NCBI RefSeq assembly: GCF_026230105.1 | Contig: NC_079474.1 | Location: forward strand, 30,518,294 to 30,582,293 | Origin: Diorhabda sublineata | Lineage: Eukaryota; Arthropoda; Insecta; Coleoptera; Chrysomelidae | Direction of reading: 5' to 3' | DNA length: 64,000 bases | In this document: in pieces, positions 27,601-42,600 of the stretch | Layout: each line of letters opens with the position of its first letter | Numbering within the stretch: the stretch's first letter is position 1 | The notes under the pieces: generated by a model | What the model was told of the DNA's origin: nothing | The model's database searches: none | Seen by the model: only the letters and a program-made list of their open reading frames with translations | Made by a program: the position numbers and the translations under genes

Positions 27601-30600
27601 TACTCAACATATGTAAACGTGATTCAACAAAATAGTTTGCTGATAGAATTCAAAATTATACAAATCTTTGTTTTCCAATCATGCTTGTTTGTTTCAGTTG
27701 AATTTTGGAGGTAGCATTCTATGTATATTCATCGTAACATTACTTCACTATTTCCACATCACAACTTTCTTCTGGATGTTTGTTGAAGGTAAGAATAAAA
27801 ACATTAAAAGGCATTGCTGACATTCTGTAAACATTTTTGTTAACATTATTATTTCTTATCTTATACTAATTAAATCTGACAAACACGATTCAACAAACTC
27901 AATAATCATTACACGGTTCATACAGAGTGGAACAGCCAGTGGAACACCAATTTCACATTTTACGACGTGGAAATGTCATACTTCTACAACTTCCAAATTT
28001 ACAAATTTTGTAATATTGTGATTTCATTCTCTTAGCTTCCTTCTAATTGTAGAGTTTTTTTCTTATACCATTATCCAATGTGGAATCAAACAACATAGTA
28101 AAGTAGTTTTTGATAAACTATATTTTTCGTTTTGTGGTGCGTAATTAAATAAAGATGACGGTTTTGCGACGCGTGAACACGCGACGAATAATTGTCTATG
28201 CGCAAAATAGGGAAACTCCAAGTTGATTCCACAAACTTCCAACGACTATCCTTGCGACTTATTTATTGTCATCGCAAAGGCCAGACATACCGGAAATTGT
28301 AAACGTTTAAAAGCAAATGGTGAATCCTTTAGAATCATCGGTACAGGAGGGATCAAGACATTCTCATCTGTATTTTCCCTTTATGATTGTTGCCTCGATG
28401 ACGTTATTCATTACACCACACATTCACAGCCAGTCTTGTTCTATTGTACAGTCGAAGTTGATTAATGTAACGCAGCATGATCTTGCTTTTAACTGCAAAT
28501 TGTGAAGTGGTAATCTAGGTGATGAATTCAAATGGGAATAGTTGACTACGTCATCCTGGTTCATAATGGGTTGACTGATTTGAAGGATACCAACTGTCCC
28601 GACAATTCTGAATGGTCATATTGAGATCTTCGACATCTTCATTTCTCATTGCTAATATCGCTCGTTCACACGTTGAATAAGCTCTTTTTTTGAGTCCGTG
28701 ATGTGACAGAAATCGGTGGGTAATGTGATGAATCCGGTCGAGGTGTCCACTGCGACTTTATTATATCCAATGACTAACAACTGCTTCGCAGATATATATG
28801 CAGTTTTCAAAGGATCACTGAACTAAAGAAACTTCGCGCGCACATATTAGTTGGTTGTCAAATGTCAAATATTATCGTTGCGTCCAGAAATTTTATTTGT
28901 GACAAAACATGAAGGAAAAACAAAACTATTGTTTCCAATTAATTTCGATCATTTTCATATTTATTCACCTTTTTAACCTTCTCTGAATTTCCACAAATAT
29001 TTCAAGACCAAAATTAGCCAAATCGGTCCAGCCGTTCTAGAGTTTTAGCGTTATTTATGTGTACAAGAATACATGTTTCTCCTTACTGTATCTAAGTTAC
29101 GTAGTATTTTTTAGCTTTAGTACATCTTTTGTTACTTCAGTCACATCAGTTTTCGACCACAAAATATGTAGACATAATTTTTGTTTATGCTAGATAATAG
29201 CAAAGGAAATTGCCTGATCGTCGAACTTACAGCCATCTAACATTTCGGTCAGTTTTTAATTATTTGTTAGAAAACAGTACTTTTCCCAGTCGAAGAACAG
29301 AACGTCATATAAATGAAGCGCAGGAAGATGATATTGACGCTACTATGAACGCTAAAATAAGAACTAGAGAACTAGTTAATAGCTAGTTAATCAAAAGTAA
29401 GTAGAGTCTTACAAAAAAATCATCGATATCCATATCATAATCGAATGGTTCAGCGAGTGTATCATGCAGATGGAACCCACGGGTTGGAATTTTGTATATG
29501 GATTCACAATCTGTACGATGATTTTCACTATTTACAGATGAAGCGCAATTTATGAGAGATATTATAAATAAAAATAGCCATGCTATTCGACAATGTAGTT
29601 ACCAGCTGAGTTTATCGGTTAACGTGGATTGGTGTCTTAAATTACCAATCAATAGATCCTCACTTTTTTAGTGGTGCTTGACAACGTGAATGTTGTTATC
29701 CGAGGGATGAATTTGCAGCATGATGAACCATCCCGCACGTTTTACTGGCAATGAAAAAACATCTATACAATGTATAAGTCAACAGGTGGATAGAACAACA
29801 TGAAGGTCCTATTTCATGGCCTTCACGTTCTCCTGATTCTCATATTTCAGGATGATTGAAGCATATAGTTTACACAGTGAATATTAATAATCAACAATAA
29901 ACAAAAATGTGTAGAGTCTGCTAAGTTCCCTTTCAAGAATCTAATATAAATTATTTTTATTCCGTTGCAATTATTGTATTTTTTTACTTCTTATTTATAC
30001 GTCTCAACTACATAATTTTAGTTATTGTTCTCAAATTATGGCTCGTTATTATTATTACTGTTTTTTGTTGTTTGGTGTTTGTTGTTATTGAATAGATATT
30101 GTATAAGGCAACAGGTGGAGAGGACGACGTGAAAATCCTATTTTGTGGCCTTCAAGCTCTTCTGATTTCAATCCCATATTTGTGGATGATTGAAGCAAAT
30201 AGTTTACACAGTGAATATTGATAATTAACAAAAAACAAAAATGTGTAGAGGCTGCTAAGTTCCCTTTCAAGAATCTACTACAAATTATGTTTATTCTGTT
30301 GCAATTATTGTATTTTTTTCAGTTTTTATTTATACGTCTCAATTACATAATTTTATTTTGTTCTCAAATTTTGGCTCGTTATTATTATTACTGTTTTTTG
30401 TTATTTGGTGTTTGTTGTTATTGAAAATTAGAAACAGTTCATCATTGTAGTAAAAAACTCGAAATTCAATACATTTATCATTTGTTCGGTTATACCTCGA
30501 AAAAGTTATAACAAGATAATATAAACAGACTGTAAATTTCGATAATACGTATAAATTCCGTATTTGAATTCACTTAGACGACTTTACGAAATTGCGTTAC

Positions 30601-33600
30601 GCTGTCACCTCTTATTAGTGACATCAAAGGCATGCATAGGTACATATTAGATTCTACTTTAAATATACCCACACGCAATTTATCAACCGAGACAGCTGTC
30701 GGCAATGATTACGGAATATATTAATTCTCTCATTATTGATTGAATCCAACATCTTTTAAACATATACCCATTCCTTGACTCAACCGTATTATTAAATAAA
30801 TTGAAATTTCGCTACAGAATCTACTTAGAAATACATTTTAGTGAGTATAGAGTTGTATTAAGGTATCAAAAACTTATTTTAAATAGACTACATGACTGTT
30901 CTAAAATAATCAACTCCTCTTGCTGGCTAGCAAATACAGTACAATTTATCCTTTTTTGGTCGTAAATTTCCTCAAAAATTATTTTATATTCTCATCTCCT
31001 CCCTCACCAAAAAGCAACTGATCGACATAAATATTCAAGAAATGTATCAACTCAGTCACGGAATATCAATAACAAATCAGACGTTATAAATTTATTGTGC
31101 GGCAATTTTTGAATCAAAATTCGAATGAATAAACATTGAGTGGAAGTGATTGTAGGAACGGGATATAAAGAGTTGATGGATTAAATTAATTTACAAAACG
31201 GAGAATGAAGATAAATTAACTAGTGATTGTTCTAGAAATAATGGAAATTGAAACAATAGGGAATGTGATAAACATCATAAAATAAAACGAATAATGACAT
31301 AACACAATAGGAAAAAAAATGTGGATACCTCTAAAAGATATTACATTTTTCTCGTTACTTTGTTTCGTTGTTAGTTTGTTTGTGAGTAAATTCACAATTT
31401 TAATATGGTATACTTTGACCCCTTTCAACTATAATGAATACTTATTTCAAATGAATGAATTTTTCTGTTATCAATAAACTATTTTTATAAATAAGCTCCC
31501 TCTCTCAATTAATTGAAATAAGATTAATTTTACTTAGATATCTTCCTTATCCACTAAATTTTCTTTTGACTCCTTAAAAACTATTTTATAGCGAACAATA
31601 ACAGCATGCATTGAAGTTTTATGTATGACTGTCAAAAATGCAAAGAAGCAAATAATTCTGGAGTGCTTGTACAACCAATAATCATCCGTTCGAGGTGCTT
31701 TAGGAGACGTCAATAACAAAGCACGAAGATCATTTTTATATTACCTGATATTTCAATTTGCATAGTGGATAATTTCCTTGTAAACTGTAATTCTGTTTGT
31801 ATTATGACAAGAATTATTCATCATCAAAGATTAACTGCCAATATCTCGTAAAAGAATATTCGAAAATCAATTTTTGTTTGGTGTTATTGCTTAGGTATAT
31901 ATGTTACAATGAGAATGGAGAATAGAAGGAAAAAACCATTATACAAATGAATGATTGAGTCTTACACACATTGTTAAAAACGGACACTGATTCCTTGATT
32001 TGAATAAAATCAATTTTGGAAATTTCAACTACATTTTCTAAGAAAATAAAAATCAAAATAATAATCTACAGAGAAATGAAATCCCTAATACAATTTTTGG
32101 GGAATTATATAGATTCACTTAACGTTAAAGTTGTAAACTGTATCTAATGCTTGTAGCATTCTCCTGAGGGAAATGGTGTAGAGGGCACTTCATAACATTC
32201 GCGATTGTAATTAGAAAAACGTAGAACATTCCATGTCCCAAGTCTGTTATAAGGTCTTTTTATGAGTACAAAGTCTGTAACCTACAAAAAAAACACAAAT
32301 ACCAAAACAATTCTTGAGAAATACTCGTCTATTATTATTTTGCTTTAGAATAATAGTATACAGGTGTCAATTCAAATTAATGAATCGTTGATATGAAATG
32401 GTAACCCTTTCACTATTATCTTTATAAAGTGTGTAAGTTTGAACTACCAAATAGAAACTTCCCCACTCTAATTGAGAAAAATTATAGTTATCAAAAACAT
32501 CAGACTATTCAACAATATTCTAGATATGACTTAATTCATTTTGGATATTTCCAATGACGAAATTAATCTATTCTCATTTCTCATTCTTCCTTTCTCAATA
32601 CATGGTTGGTTTGGACACTATCTGGGTATCTTGGTGGCAACTTAAGAGCTCCCAATCTTATCTATTTGCGTGGAAATATAGCTTGAGAGACCCTCGAACA
32701 GGACTCGCGAAAGGAATAGCTGCGAGATGTGTCTAATGACTCCTCGAGACATTAACATATACCGAGCTAAGAATAAATATTGAAGAATTAATTATTTTCG
32801 TAAGACTTCCAAATTTGGTACTCCGTTTATAGTTTTAGCAAAGAAGATTGGTCATTCATCACACCAGAGAAAGATATATTTATCTGGTAATACCATAATT
32901 AGTTCATGAAGTTGCAGTATCATCTTCCCATAATTCCTAAAGAATTGAAGTTGGAAATCATGAGATACCATATGATATATACGTCAGTATTTTCTAGAGT
33001 AGTACATCCACCACTTATTTGACAATTAGTTCCAACTCAAATGGATGTAACCAGAGTAGTCACTTTTTATTGGCCAAATGTGGCAGCTATTTCTTTAATT
33101 TGGCATCGAATCGGCCCAATAATTCGGAATTTTATTGCCATTTGACCTTTTTGTTCTTCTTTAGGTATTTGATGTAATCATAGCATGTGAATTCCAGAAA
33201 ACTGTGGCCATGACCTTTCATTCAATTATACTATGTTTCGACTATTCCTCGATCTCTAATGTGTAGGTACCAGTAGATTCATATTTCGTCGACTATCACG
33301 AAACAATGCGCAGATTCCTTCAGCGTTCCCCCAATACAAGATTGTAGACTTTTGTTATGTTATCTTTTGGTGCATCTTGACATGGCTTATGAAATCACGA
33401 TGAAATTTCTTAAGCGAATTTTCGATGGTCATTATTGAAGGAGAAGTATCAACATACATATCAACATAATATCCAGACGCTCTTTGCAAAAAATAAGATT
33501 GACTGACAGACATTGATATTTTGCAGCATAACTACGAATCCGATTCAGGGATAATTTGGATATTAGCTTTCCACGAGAATATACTACACAATTATGAATT

Positions 33601-36600
33601 GTTCTTGAAGTACGTTTTTTTATATATAATTAGGTACCAAAAAGTAATTTGTAGTAATTTCTACCACCGATATTATCAATAAACTTTCTAATACAACTAA
33701 TGTCAGAAATATTAAAGCTCATAAAACAAAGTGCGTAAAGTGCGTTCTTTAAATTATGCTCATATTGCTTGCTAACTCTTCATTCTATAACAGAAATAAT
33801 GAGTACGTCACTGATCTAAGAGTATATCATCGAAAACAATTAATTCCCGAGAGGCGGTTACCTCGTTGATTACAGAACCTCCCCATACACAATGTTTCTA
33901 ACTAAGTGTTTGTATGCTACTTCGGATAACATTTCTATTTGTAGCATTTCTGTCTTCAAGATTTATTTTTTTATTGTCCAGCCCATACGAATGAGGAACT
34001 TGTAAAATATATTATAAGATCATGTGAAAATTATTTTTAATGAAAAAAAATGCTTTTTAAACAGCTAACGCACTTTGACTCTATCCAAAGTCATCGTTTT
34101 TATTCATGTTAAAGACCCGGTGTTTCATTAATAGGAAATGATCAAGATTTGTTTCTCTGATTTTGTTTCTAAGAATAGTAGGTGTGTTATCATTTTTATC
34201 GATTGTAGTTTTAAGAAAGCTAGCTACTGTTTGGTAGAACTCCCATAAAGAAGCACACCATTAGTTGCAATTTATCAGGATATTGTACATATGCAATAAT
34301 ATAGTGATCTACAGAACGTTTGTCCTTCCACCACTTTTTATATATACCGTGTGTGCCATCATTAGAAAGAAATTTAGATCGAGCACTCAGGCATGATGGA
34401 TGTCAATTATTTTTTGGATATTGTGTTTAGTTTCCTTCTATGAAGGGATCTGCACTTTAAATTGATCAATTGTTTCGTAAAAATAACTTTGTCTGAATAC
34501 TACATCCAAATTCTATTATTTTGATGTAATATTGAAAATAATGTGCTGGGGAAATTTAACGGAATCTATTGACGATATTGAAAAATGTAAAATTTATCAT
34601 AATTTTATTTCTCTTCTTTAGGAAAAAGATAAGCGTGTTCAATAATTCGCTAAAAATCTAATTCTTATACTTCTGAATATCGTGCTGGACTATATTTTGT
34701 GGCCCATTCTTCATATTTCAGTATACAAAGATTTCATACAATCATTGGATAATAAATATTAAATAACAAATTGACTTGGATAACAATTGTTGGTTTCCAA
34801 ATATTCAATGAAATGTTTTGCATTATTTTGTCGTATTCACTGGATGATAATGTCCAATTTATGTCAATTTCCCTAAAGAATCCAATTCCATTACTTTTAT
34901 AGAGCATTGATGCGAAATAAAGTACTGGCTTTAGTCAAACGATTTAAAATTTCAATTTTAACCGAGTGAACATAATTAGTAATTAATGCTGGTGTTTTTC
35001 CAGGTCTCTACCTTTATATTCTGGTCGTGGAAACGCTCACTAGGGAGAATTTCAAATTGAGAGTATACGCCTTTATAGGATGGGGTGAGTTTTGCTTAAA
35101 GTTCGAAGATTAAAGTTCTGTTTAAGAAATTAGATCTTTTAGAATGGTACCTACTGATAAATAGAGTTTTCAAGAAGTAATAACTAGAAATAAATTAAGT
35201 TTCAAATTTCCCACAGTTGAAAAGAAATTTTTTCCTCATGAGTTTTAGTAGGTGTTCCCTTTTATACATAAATATACAATGGTATACATTGAATCGTTCA
35301 AATTAAGCTCTTTTGGTTTGAAGGAGAGTAGCTCAAATTATATCACTACCAACTACAAGTTATTACATTTACATTTATCTGTCCCTATCATATACTCATT
35401 TTATATACTCTACAATCTGATCTTTCCAGCTACTGTACAGTTTACCTGGAAATATTTCCTCTTTATATTTCATTATGAAATCTTGTTCATCCCTTATCCG
35501 TTACCATAATACTTTTAATATTCATTATATGCTTCATAGCACGTTTGAATCCACTCTCTTATCTTATTTATTGTGTAATTATTGTATCCAAGTACTCAAA
35601 GATATCGAATATTTTAATTAATTTGTCTTTACATGCTCTTGATGCTAAACATACTTTTATTAAACTGTCTTCTGTTGTTTATTCTTGATAAAATTCTCCT
35701 ATTACTTTAGAAAGTATCTCCAAAATTCGGTTTACTATTGATATATTTGAATCATTAGCATATGATATCGTCAAATATAATTCTATACATATTAAAAGTC
35801 CTTATTATGCCATCTACTTCCATGAAGAACAATGCCGCTGAGAGCAATTATTTGTTCTTACTTATCCCAGGGTATCATCAATTTCCATTCCAAGTATTAT
35901 TTTTTCTGTATACGTCCAAAACATTTTTTTTTATAATTCAAAATTACTCCGTTTTGTCTCTAGTACCTCAATGAGATTTTACATATTGTTTTTTGGTTTC
36001 GGTAATTTTTAGTTCTTATGCATATTCTATTCTTTTTTGTAAAATTAACACCATGAATCTTATTCAGATGGATAATCACACGATTGAATATTGGTGCTTG
36101 CTGAATGACCAGCTGTTTCTGTTCCAAGGTTATTTATTTAAAAAACTAGAAGAAACAATATTTGTATAGTTGTTCAAATACATTAATTTTATTTTATATT
36201 TAGCTGCTTCATGGGTTGTATTATCTTTCTAGTTCCATTTAAATCTTTCAATTACAATGTTATTGTTTGGGTTTTCTATGTTATTCTCGTCTATGTTTAA
36301 TATTGATGCTATTCGTATTATCTATTCCACCTCTTTCAACTGGTTTGAAGGTTTTCACCATAACGATTGTTTTTTTGCAGTTGCTAGTCGCTGTTCTATT
36401 GTTTACTATCACTATCATTGGATACTCCATTTCTTGTTTCCTGTAAATATCTAAAAATATGCAGATAGCTGCAAATTCGCATTTTAATTATTCCTGTTGA
36501 TTTCATTATTCCCTGGAATTCTTTGTCCACAATCATGACTCCGTCAATGGATACAATTTTCAAACATTTATTTTATTAATTGTGATGAATGGAAACCTTT

Positions 36601-39600
36601 TTTATGGATCATAAAATCTCCCTATTCAATTCATTTTATTTAAGTTAAATTTAGTAATAAAAACCTCAACTGTTTTCGCCACATTAGTTTTAACGTCTTT
36701 TTTATGTGATACGAAAAAAATTAGAGTAATTGTGGGCTTCGCGTTTAATATTATAAATCTATTACACAATTCACTTATAACAAGAATTTTCCAAATACTT
36801 CATTTTACATTTGGATGTATTGGTAAAAATTCCTTGTACCAATTTCTTCGATTTCCAATTACGTAGCCTCATTCCATTGCCAATCTTTCCCTTCAGCTGT
36901 TTCTTTTCCATTTTTCTATGTTGTTTCTACGTTCTTATTCCTGTTCCACTTGATTGTTTCGCCAACAGATCTTTCCTCCGAATTGTCTTCTACTAACACC
37001 AAGATGCATAATACAAGAGCTGGTCTGAAAGTAGCTAGACTGTTTTTTTCCTGCGGACATGTAGACAAGAGGCAATCTGCTTGCATACGGTTGGAGAAGA
37101 TTGGAAACACCAGAAAAATCGTCAGTCAGCTCACTGCTGTTAAAGAGAGCAGATCACTTTTACTGTTAATGCTTGTCTAAACGCCACGTTACGTTTCATC
37201 ATGAAGCGATTACTGGAGGCAATGAGATTCATGATATGAATACGTAGACCTACGGTTATGCTGTCATGGCTAGAGTGGTTGTTTTTAGTGGCAGTATCGA
37301 GAAGGTAGGGAAAGAGTGGAAGACGAAGACCGCTTTGGACTCCCTGTTATCATAAAGATCAACGAAAATGTGTCGCCAGTGAAAAATTTATTAGTATTAG
37401 TAGGATGAATATCAGAGTTATTGCTGATGAATTGAGCATTCCTCAAACACAAGTTTTTGAGATCAGATAGAAAACTTAGCTATGAGGAAAGTTATCTTTC
37501 AGGATCTTCTTGGTTATACCAGACTTTTTCTAGTCCCAAGAATAAAATAGACGCTCGGGAGAGGAGGTCCAATAGACCGAGGCGCAGGAGCCGAACAACA
37601 TTCCGGTTCAAACGTTTCTGGAGGAGTACGTAAACTGAAAACTTGTTGGCAGGAATGTATAGTTGCGGGAGAGTGCTATGTGTAAAATTCTAATGGTTTT
37701 TACTGTTTGAATCCTACTTTCAGAACAGACACGATATATAGATGTCGTTATTGTTTCAGAATTTTTTTTTGGTAAGTTGATAGTTTTGATTTTAATTTCT
37801 CTTCATCATTTCGGTTTTATATCTGTTGATAGAAGGATCGTAGCTGAGATAATATAAGCATCATAAGTTGAATTAGTAATTTCTTGGGCAATTGATTCCT
37901 AATTAATTGAATAATATCAATTAAAAGAACTGGCCTTTCTTGGACTCAATAAAAAGCAATTGTTTCTGTTCTCAATAATATTTTAGTGTTAAATATACTT
38001 TTCCAATGAATTTTTCGATTCTAGCGCCATTTATAGATTTAGTAACTCTGCACCAATATACATTTGTCTAATTGTCAATTAACTCTAACAATTCATTCAA
38101 ACCCATCTAAAAATATCTATTATATTTTTTCCAGGAATGCCGATGATTTTTGTACTGATATGGGCTTCGGTCAAATCTGTTATTCCTGCTAATGATGACC
38201 TCGCGAATACTGTAAGTATACATATGAATTTTTGCATATAGACTGTCGCTAATCGAGTCGGAGAAAATCGATTGTTCATATCGCTGCCTTGCTTAGTTCC
38301 TCCAAAACTGCCTTTATATCAGTTTCTAGCGTTATAATTCATGGCGTTTTTTGTTTATCGTGGATAACGTTATTACTATAGTTCACTAACACAACTGAAC
38401 CTACAGAGCTGCGTCCAAAGTTCGCTAAGTACTGACATACTATAAGGAATTTCGAAATTGATTCGTTAGCTTCAAACTCTATCCTTATCATGCAGCAGCT
38501 ATCTCTTTAACGTCCCAATAGACCTCCAATTAATAGTTATCTCTGCATTAACTAAGAAATACGAGAAACAAATGTCCTCTATTCTTATTTTGTGCTCGCA
38601 GAACTGGATTTTCAAAACAAATATTAGGATTTTACTGTAAAGACTGACTGCTAGTATTCTAAGTTTCCAAGGTCGATTTTTGACATCCCACACCTAATTT
38701 TATTATTTGTTCTCCTCTTCGAAACATATATCAAATAGGAGAACGTGCAGATTACTTTAATTACTTTTAATTGTCTTTTTTTTAAATTGAATAATATGTA
38801 GTTATCAGCTTATTCGCAATTCTCAACTTTACATTATCACACAACACAGGGCATCCGTAAAATAAAAAAATATATTAGAGAAGGTCAATGAAAACAACAA
38901 ACAGATCAAAACCCAATTGGGGTTTACCAAACTATCTCCAATACTAACAGGAATTTGACAAGGTGACAGTCTGAGCCAAACTAGTAAGTTTCTGGAGGAT
39001 ACTAAATGGGACGAAGATCAATAAAAATATTGTTCTATACCGACGACGCCAGGAAGACCTGCAGCGTTTGCAATATCAGTTCCAAGCAATAGTGGAAAAC
39101 CTTAATATGTAGGTATCTGTAGAGAAAATAGAATCAATGATAATAGTAAAAGAACCTATAAGATGTAAACTAGTTGTGAACAACAACTCCATTCTCCACT
39201 ATAACCAATGTACATACTTAGCAGTCAAGATCACATGCGACAGAAAGTTACAATAAGAGATCCGAACCTAAGTAAATAAAGACTCAAGAATTTCTGGCTA
39301 CCTGGGGGACCTCATATGGAAAACCCAATATAAGTCCATCGATAGTAAAGTCGAGAGGACACAAAATCACGAACATGCAGCGATGAAAACATTGAGAACT
39401 TTTGAAGGAGTGAGCCAAATAGATCAAATAAGGAGCAAAACTATAAAAGAAGATCTGAGAATTCAGGTCATAGTACTAATCACGAGATCGAGATTATGTC
39501 CATAGAATGATGGGATATCGATGGGCTAAATGTGCAAAGGTTGAAAAACATACTTTAAGGAGACTCCCGGCCAACTTCCCAGTAAATGACTCGAAAGCTG

Positions 39601-42600
39601 GATATCTACTTCTCATGAGGCTGAATGGTGGAAGCAACAAGACTGAGTCTCAAGAAAATAAAAAGAAAAAGAAAAAAACATTATCTGCATAACAAAACGT
39701 TTTTTGTTCGAAAATATGATCACTTCCTAATATAAGTATAAACCGTTTTTTTATGAGTGAATTCATTTATTTAATTGCTGATAATGTTATATAGTTTCGA
39801 AAAGTTCATGGAATGAAATATTCATATCAAGTATAGACTAGTATTGAAAGGTTTATCATTTTAATTGCCAAAGTAAATACAGATGAGGTTAATTTTGACG
39901 TAGTGCGCGCTGATTGGTTAGCACTCCAAGGCGTTGACCGTATTAAGTTAAGTTGAAAATACTCTTTATATAACCAATTATATCTAAAAATGGTGAAAAA
40001 ATTCAATTTTCATTACTTCAAAAGACGTCTATGCGATCGTGAGAGAGTACGATTCATAAATCTATCAATATTAACCCAAAACTGAATCGACTGTATGGGT
40101 CTCTCAAGACGAGCAAATCCAACAAAAGTTGTTCTCGCACGAAGTACTTCGAAGTAAATGGTCGGAATAACTAGACATCTCATCATTGTTTCATTAAAGC
40201 AACGTGCAACGGTAAATTCTGCATAATACACCATCTTTCATTTGCCAGAAGTGTTCGAAAAAAATCAGAGGAACCAATCGAAGAAGACGAATCATTTTCC
40301 ACCATGACAATACCAGCTCTCGCCACATCAGTTCAAACGGTTTTTGAACAGTCAAAACATCAAATTGATAGGTCTTTTGCCATACAGTCCTTTCTTGGTA
40401 CTCTAGGATTACTGCTTATTCCCGCAGATCGAAAATAAATTACCAGGTCGTTTTTCTACACCTGAAGAAGTAGTTGATACATTTAATTCACATGTTTTGG
40501 AGGTACCTCAATCGAAATGGTGTAAATGCTTCGACAATTGGCTCTATTGCAAGCAGAAGTGTTTTTAATGAAGAATATTTTGGAAAACGATGATAGCTTG
40601 ATTTGATTTAATAAATATAAGCTTAAAATATAAGATTAACACATATTTTAATCTTCTGCTTATTTTTTTGGGATTTTTAAACTACTTACTACGACTACAA
40701 AGAAACTAAAATGTCCATAGATATTTAATCTGAAACTGTTGCAATTTTGAAATATTTTTCATGGAATAACTCAGATTAAGCTTGTCAATTTTTTGTCGAC
40801 GTTTATCACACGAAGCTGAAATTCTATTTCTAGTGTTATTACTTTACAAAATAGCAAAACTCATATACTTGTAGCTGGAATTCCAATATACATGTTCGGA
40901 GTTGATATGTAGTAGATATGACTTCTTTTATCAACTTCCGATTCAATTAAAAACAAATGACAATTAAAATCTACTGTACATATGCAACATATCTTATATC
41001 ATTTTCAAATGAATGTATTCCGAACCAAGTTTCACAATTACACCTTAAAACAAAAAAAATTTACTAGAGTCATCAAATAATACAGTGTACAAAATTTTGT
41101 AATTAACAATAGAATATAGTTGAATCTGCAAAATATTTGATATACAATGCAAGAGAGGTAATAAATTCTTTTATAAAAGATCCTTCAGGAGTGATACGAG
41201 TGGGCAGAAGGAGAGTTTAGAGAGTGGTTTAGAAATTCAACCTATAAAAAAAATCACCTGTTCTGATATGCTGTAGATAAAATGGAAATTAACATTTGGA
41301 AAGGACAGGCATTCTAAGAAAAACTATTCAATCAGACGAACTTTTCAGCCATTCACTTATTAACTTATTGATGTATGTTTGAAAAAAATTATAACAGTGA
41401 TAATCTTAAATTAAATTAACAGAAGATAATTGTTGGTATACACTTAATTTTTCAAACAATAGTTCATAGTCGAGAAATAAATGAATCATTCAGTATTATG
41501 TCACCTCTACAGTCTTAAACAAACTTCACACCCTTTAACTAGTTTTTCTTCGAGTGACAAAAAAGTTTCAAGGCAAAGTTTGTGAACCGTTTTCTTTTGT
41601 TACTTAGCTTTACGAGCCTACTTTTAGGGTGAAAGTGTGAGGAATTTGCGAGAGCCGAATGAAATCACACCAAATTGAATATGAGGAGAAAGCTCGAAGC
41701 CAGAGAACTTCAGAACTCCCAAAATGATTTTCAAGAGTTTTCTGGGAACAAAATACTTTTTATAAAAAGAGCTTGAACACTAATATCCATTTATCATTAT
41801 TTGTTGGAAAGATTCACATGAAACGATATAAAAATTCACAATAATTCACATAATTTCTAAAATGCCATTTCAAAGTGTCTCTTATTTGGGTCTCTTATAA
41901 GGGTAGTATGAATATTTTACATCACATGTATCATTCCTCATATTACAAAATTTCCCGAGTCGACCCTCTTTGGAAAATTTAACCTTACAAGATGGTAAGT
42001 AGAAATGTTTTTTTTTGTCAAATTTGAATGCTGATAGAATAAAACATTACTTCAAATTCCATGCAATAACAAAGATCTAGTTACAAGTATTTTTTCACCA
42101 CTACCTTTATATTATAAAAGGGTTCCTGATATCAGTAACCCTCACCTGAGTTATGAGATTTCTTTCCAGAATTTAGCTTTTTAAAACAAGAATATATCAT
42201 ATTATAGTAAGCTAATCTCGGTGAAATATTTTTCCAATCTGATAATTCATGATGTAATTATTTCGTCATACTACTTTAAAAGCTCAAACGTAAAGTAGGA
42301 GAAGATCTGAGTTATACAGCTGTTTCAAAAATTCATAAATGTCGGAAGTCAATATTGAGCTGAAACGCTTTCAGTTAATTAAAATTTAATACAGCTCCTT
42401 CACCTTTGTAACAGGATGTGCTAGATTACGATATAGTTTTTGCATATTAGATAATTAATTCCACTTCAAAACAGGTGTAGCCGAATAATTTGAAACTGTT
42501 TTATGAACCACAGATTATAGTATAATAGAATATTATTCGCGATATTATCAGCAAATAATGACGGCTATTATTCCTGTAATTTATCGGGAAGTAAAATAGT

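Larger units (their letters stand above)
24651..27697 (+). other. DH44 receptor intron 3
   Basis: A 3.0 kb intron, more than half of it taken up by the inverted-repeat element at 25420-27090. The remainder is AT-rich without a supported gene. Confidence 0.8.
27789..35003 (+). other. DH44 receptor intron 4
   Basis: A 7.2 kb intron containing the Helitron remnant (28110-28850), the transposase remnant (29250-29870) and the tandem duplication (29771-30425). From 30.5 to 35.0 kb I see AT-rich sequence with no supported gene. The 32.9-33.6 kb stretch is slightly less AT-rich but unrecognised. Confidence 0.8.
35085..38134 (+). other. DH44 receptor intron 5
   Basis: A 3.0 kb intron holding a LINE remnant (35530-36050) and a mariner fragment (37190-37520). 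Nothing else was recognised. Confidence 0.8.

Noticed and set aside
33060..33600. Suspected transposase fragment in a slightly GC-richer stretch.
   Set aside because: Reading both strands gave no consistent motif order.
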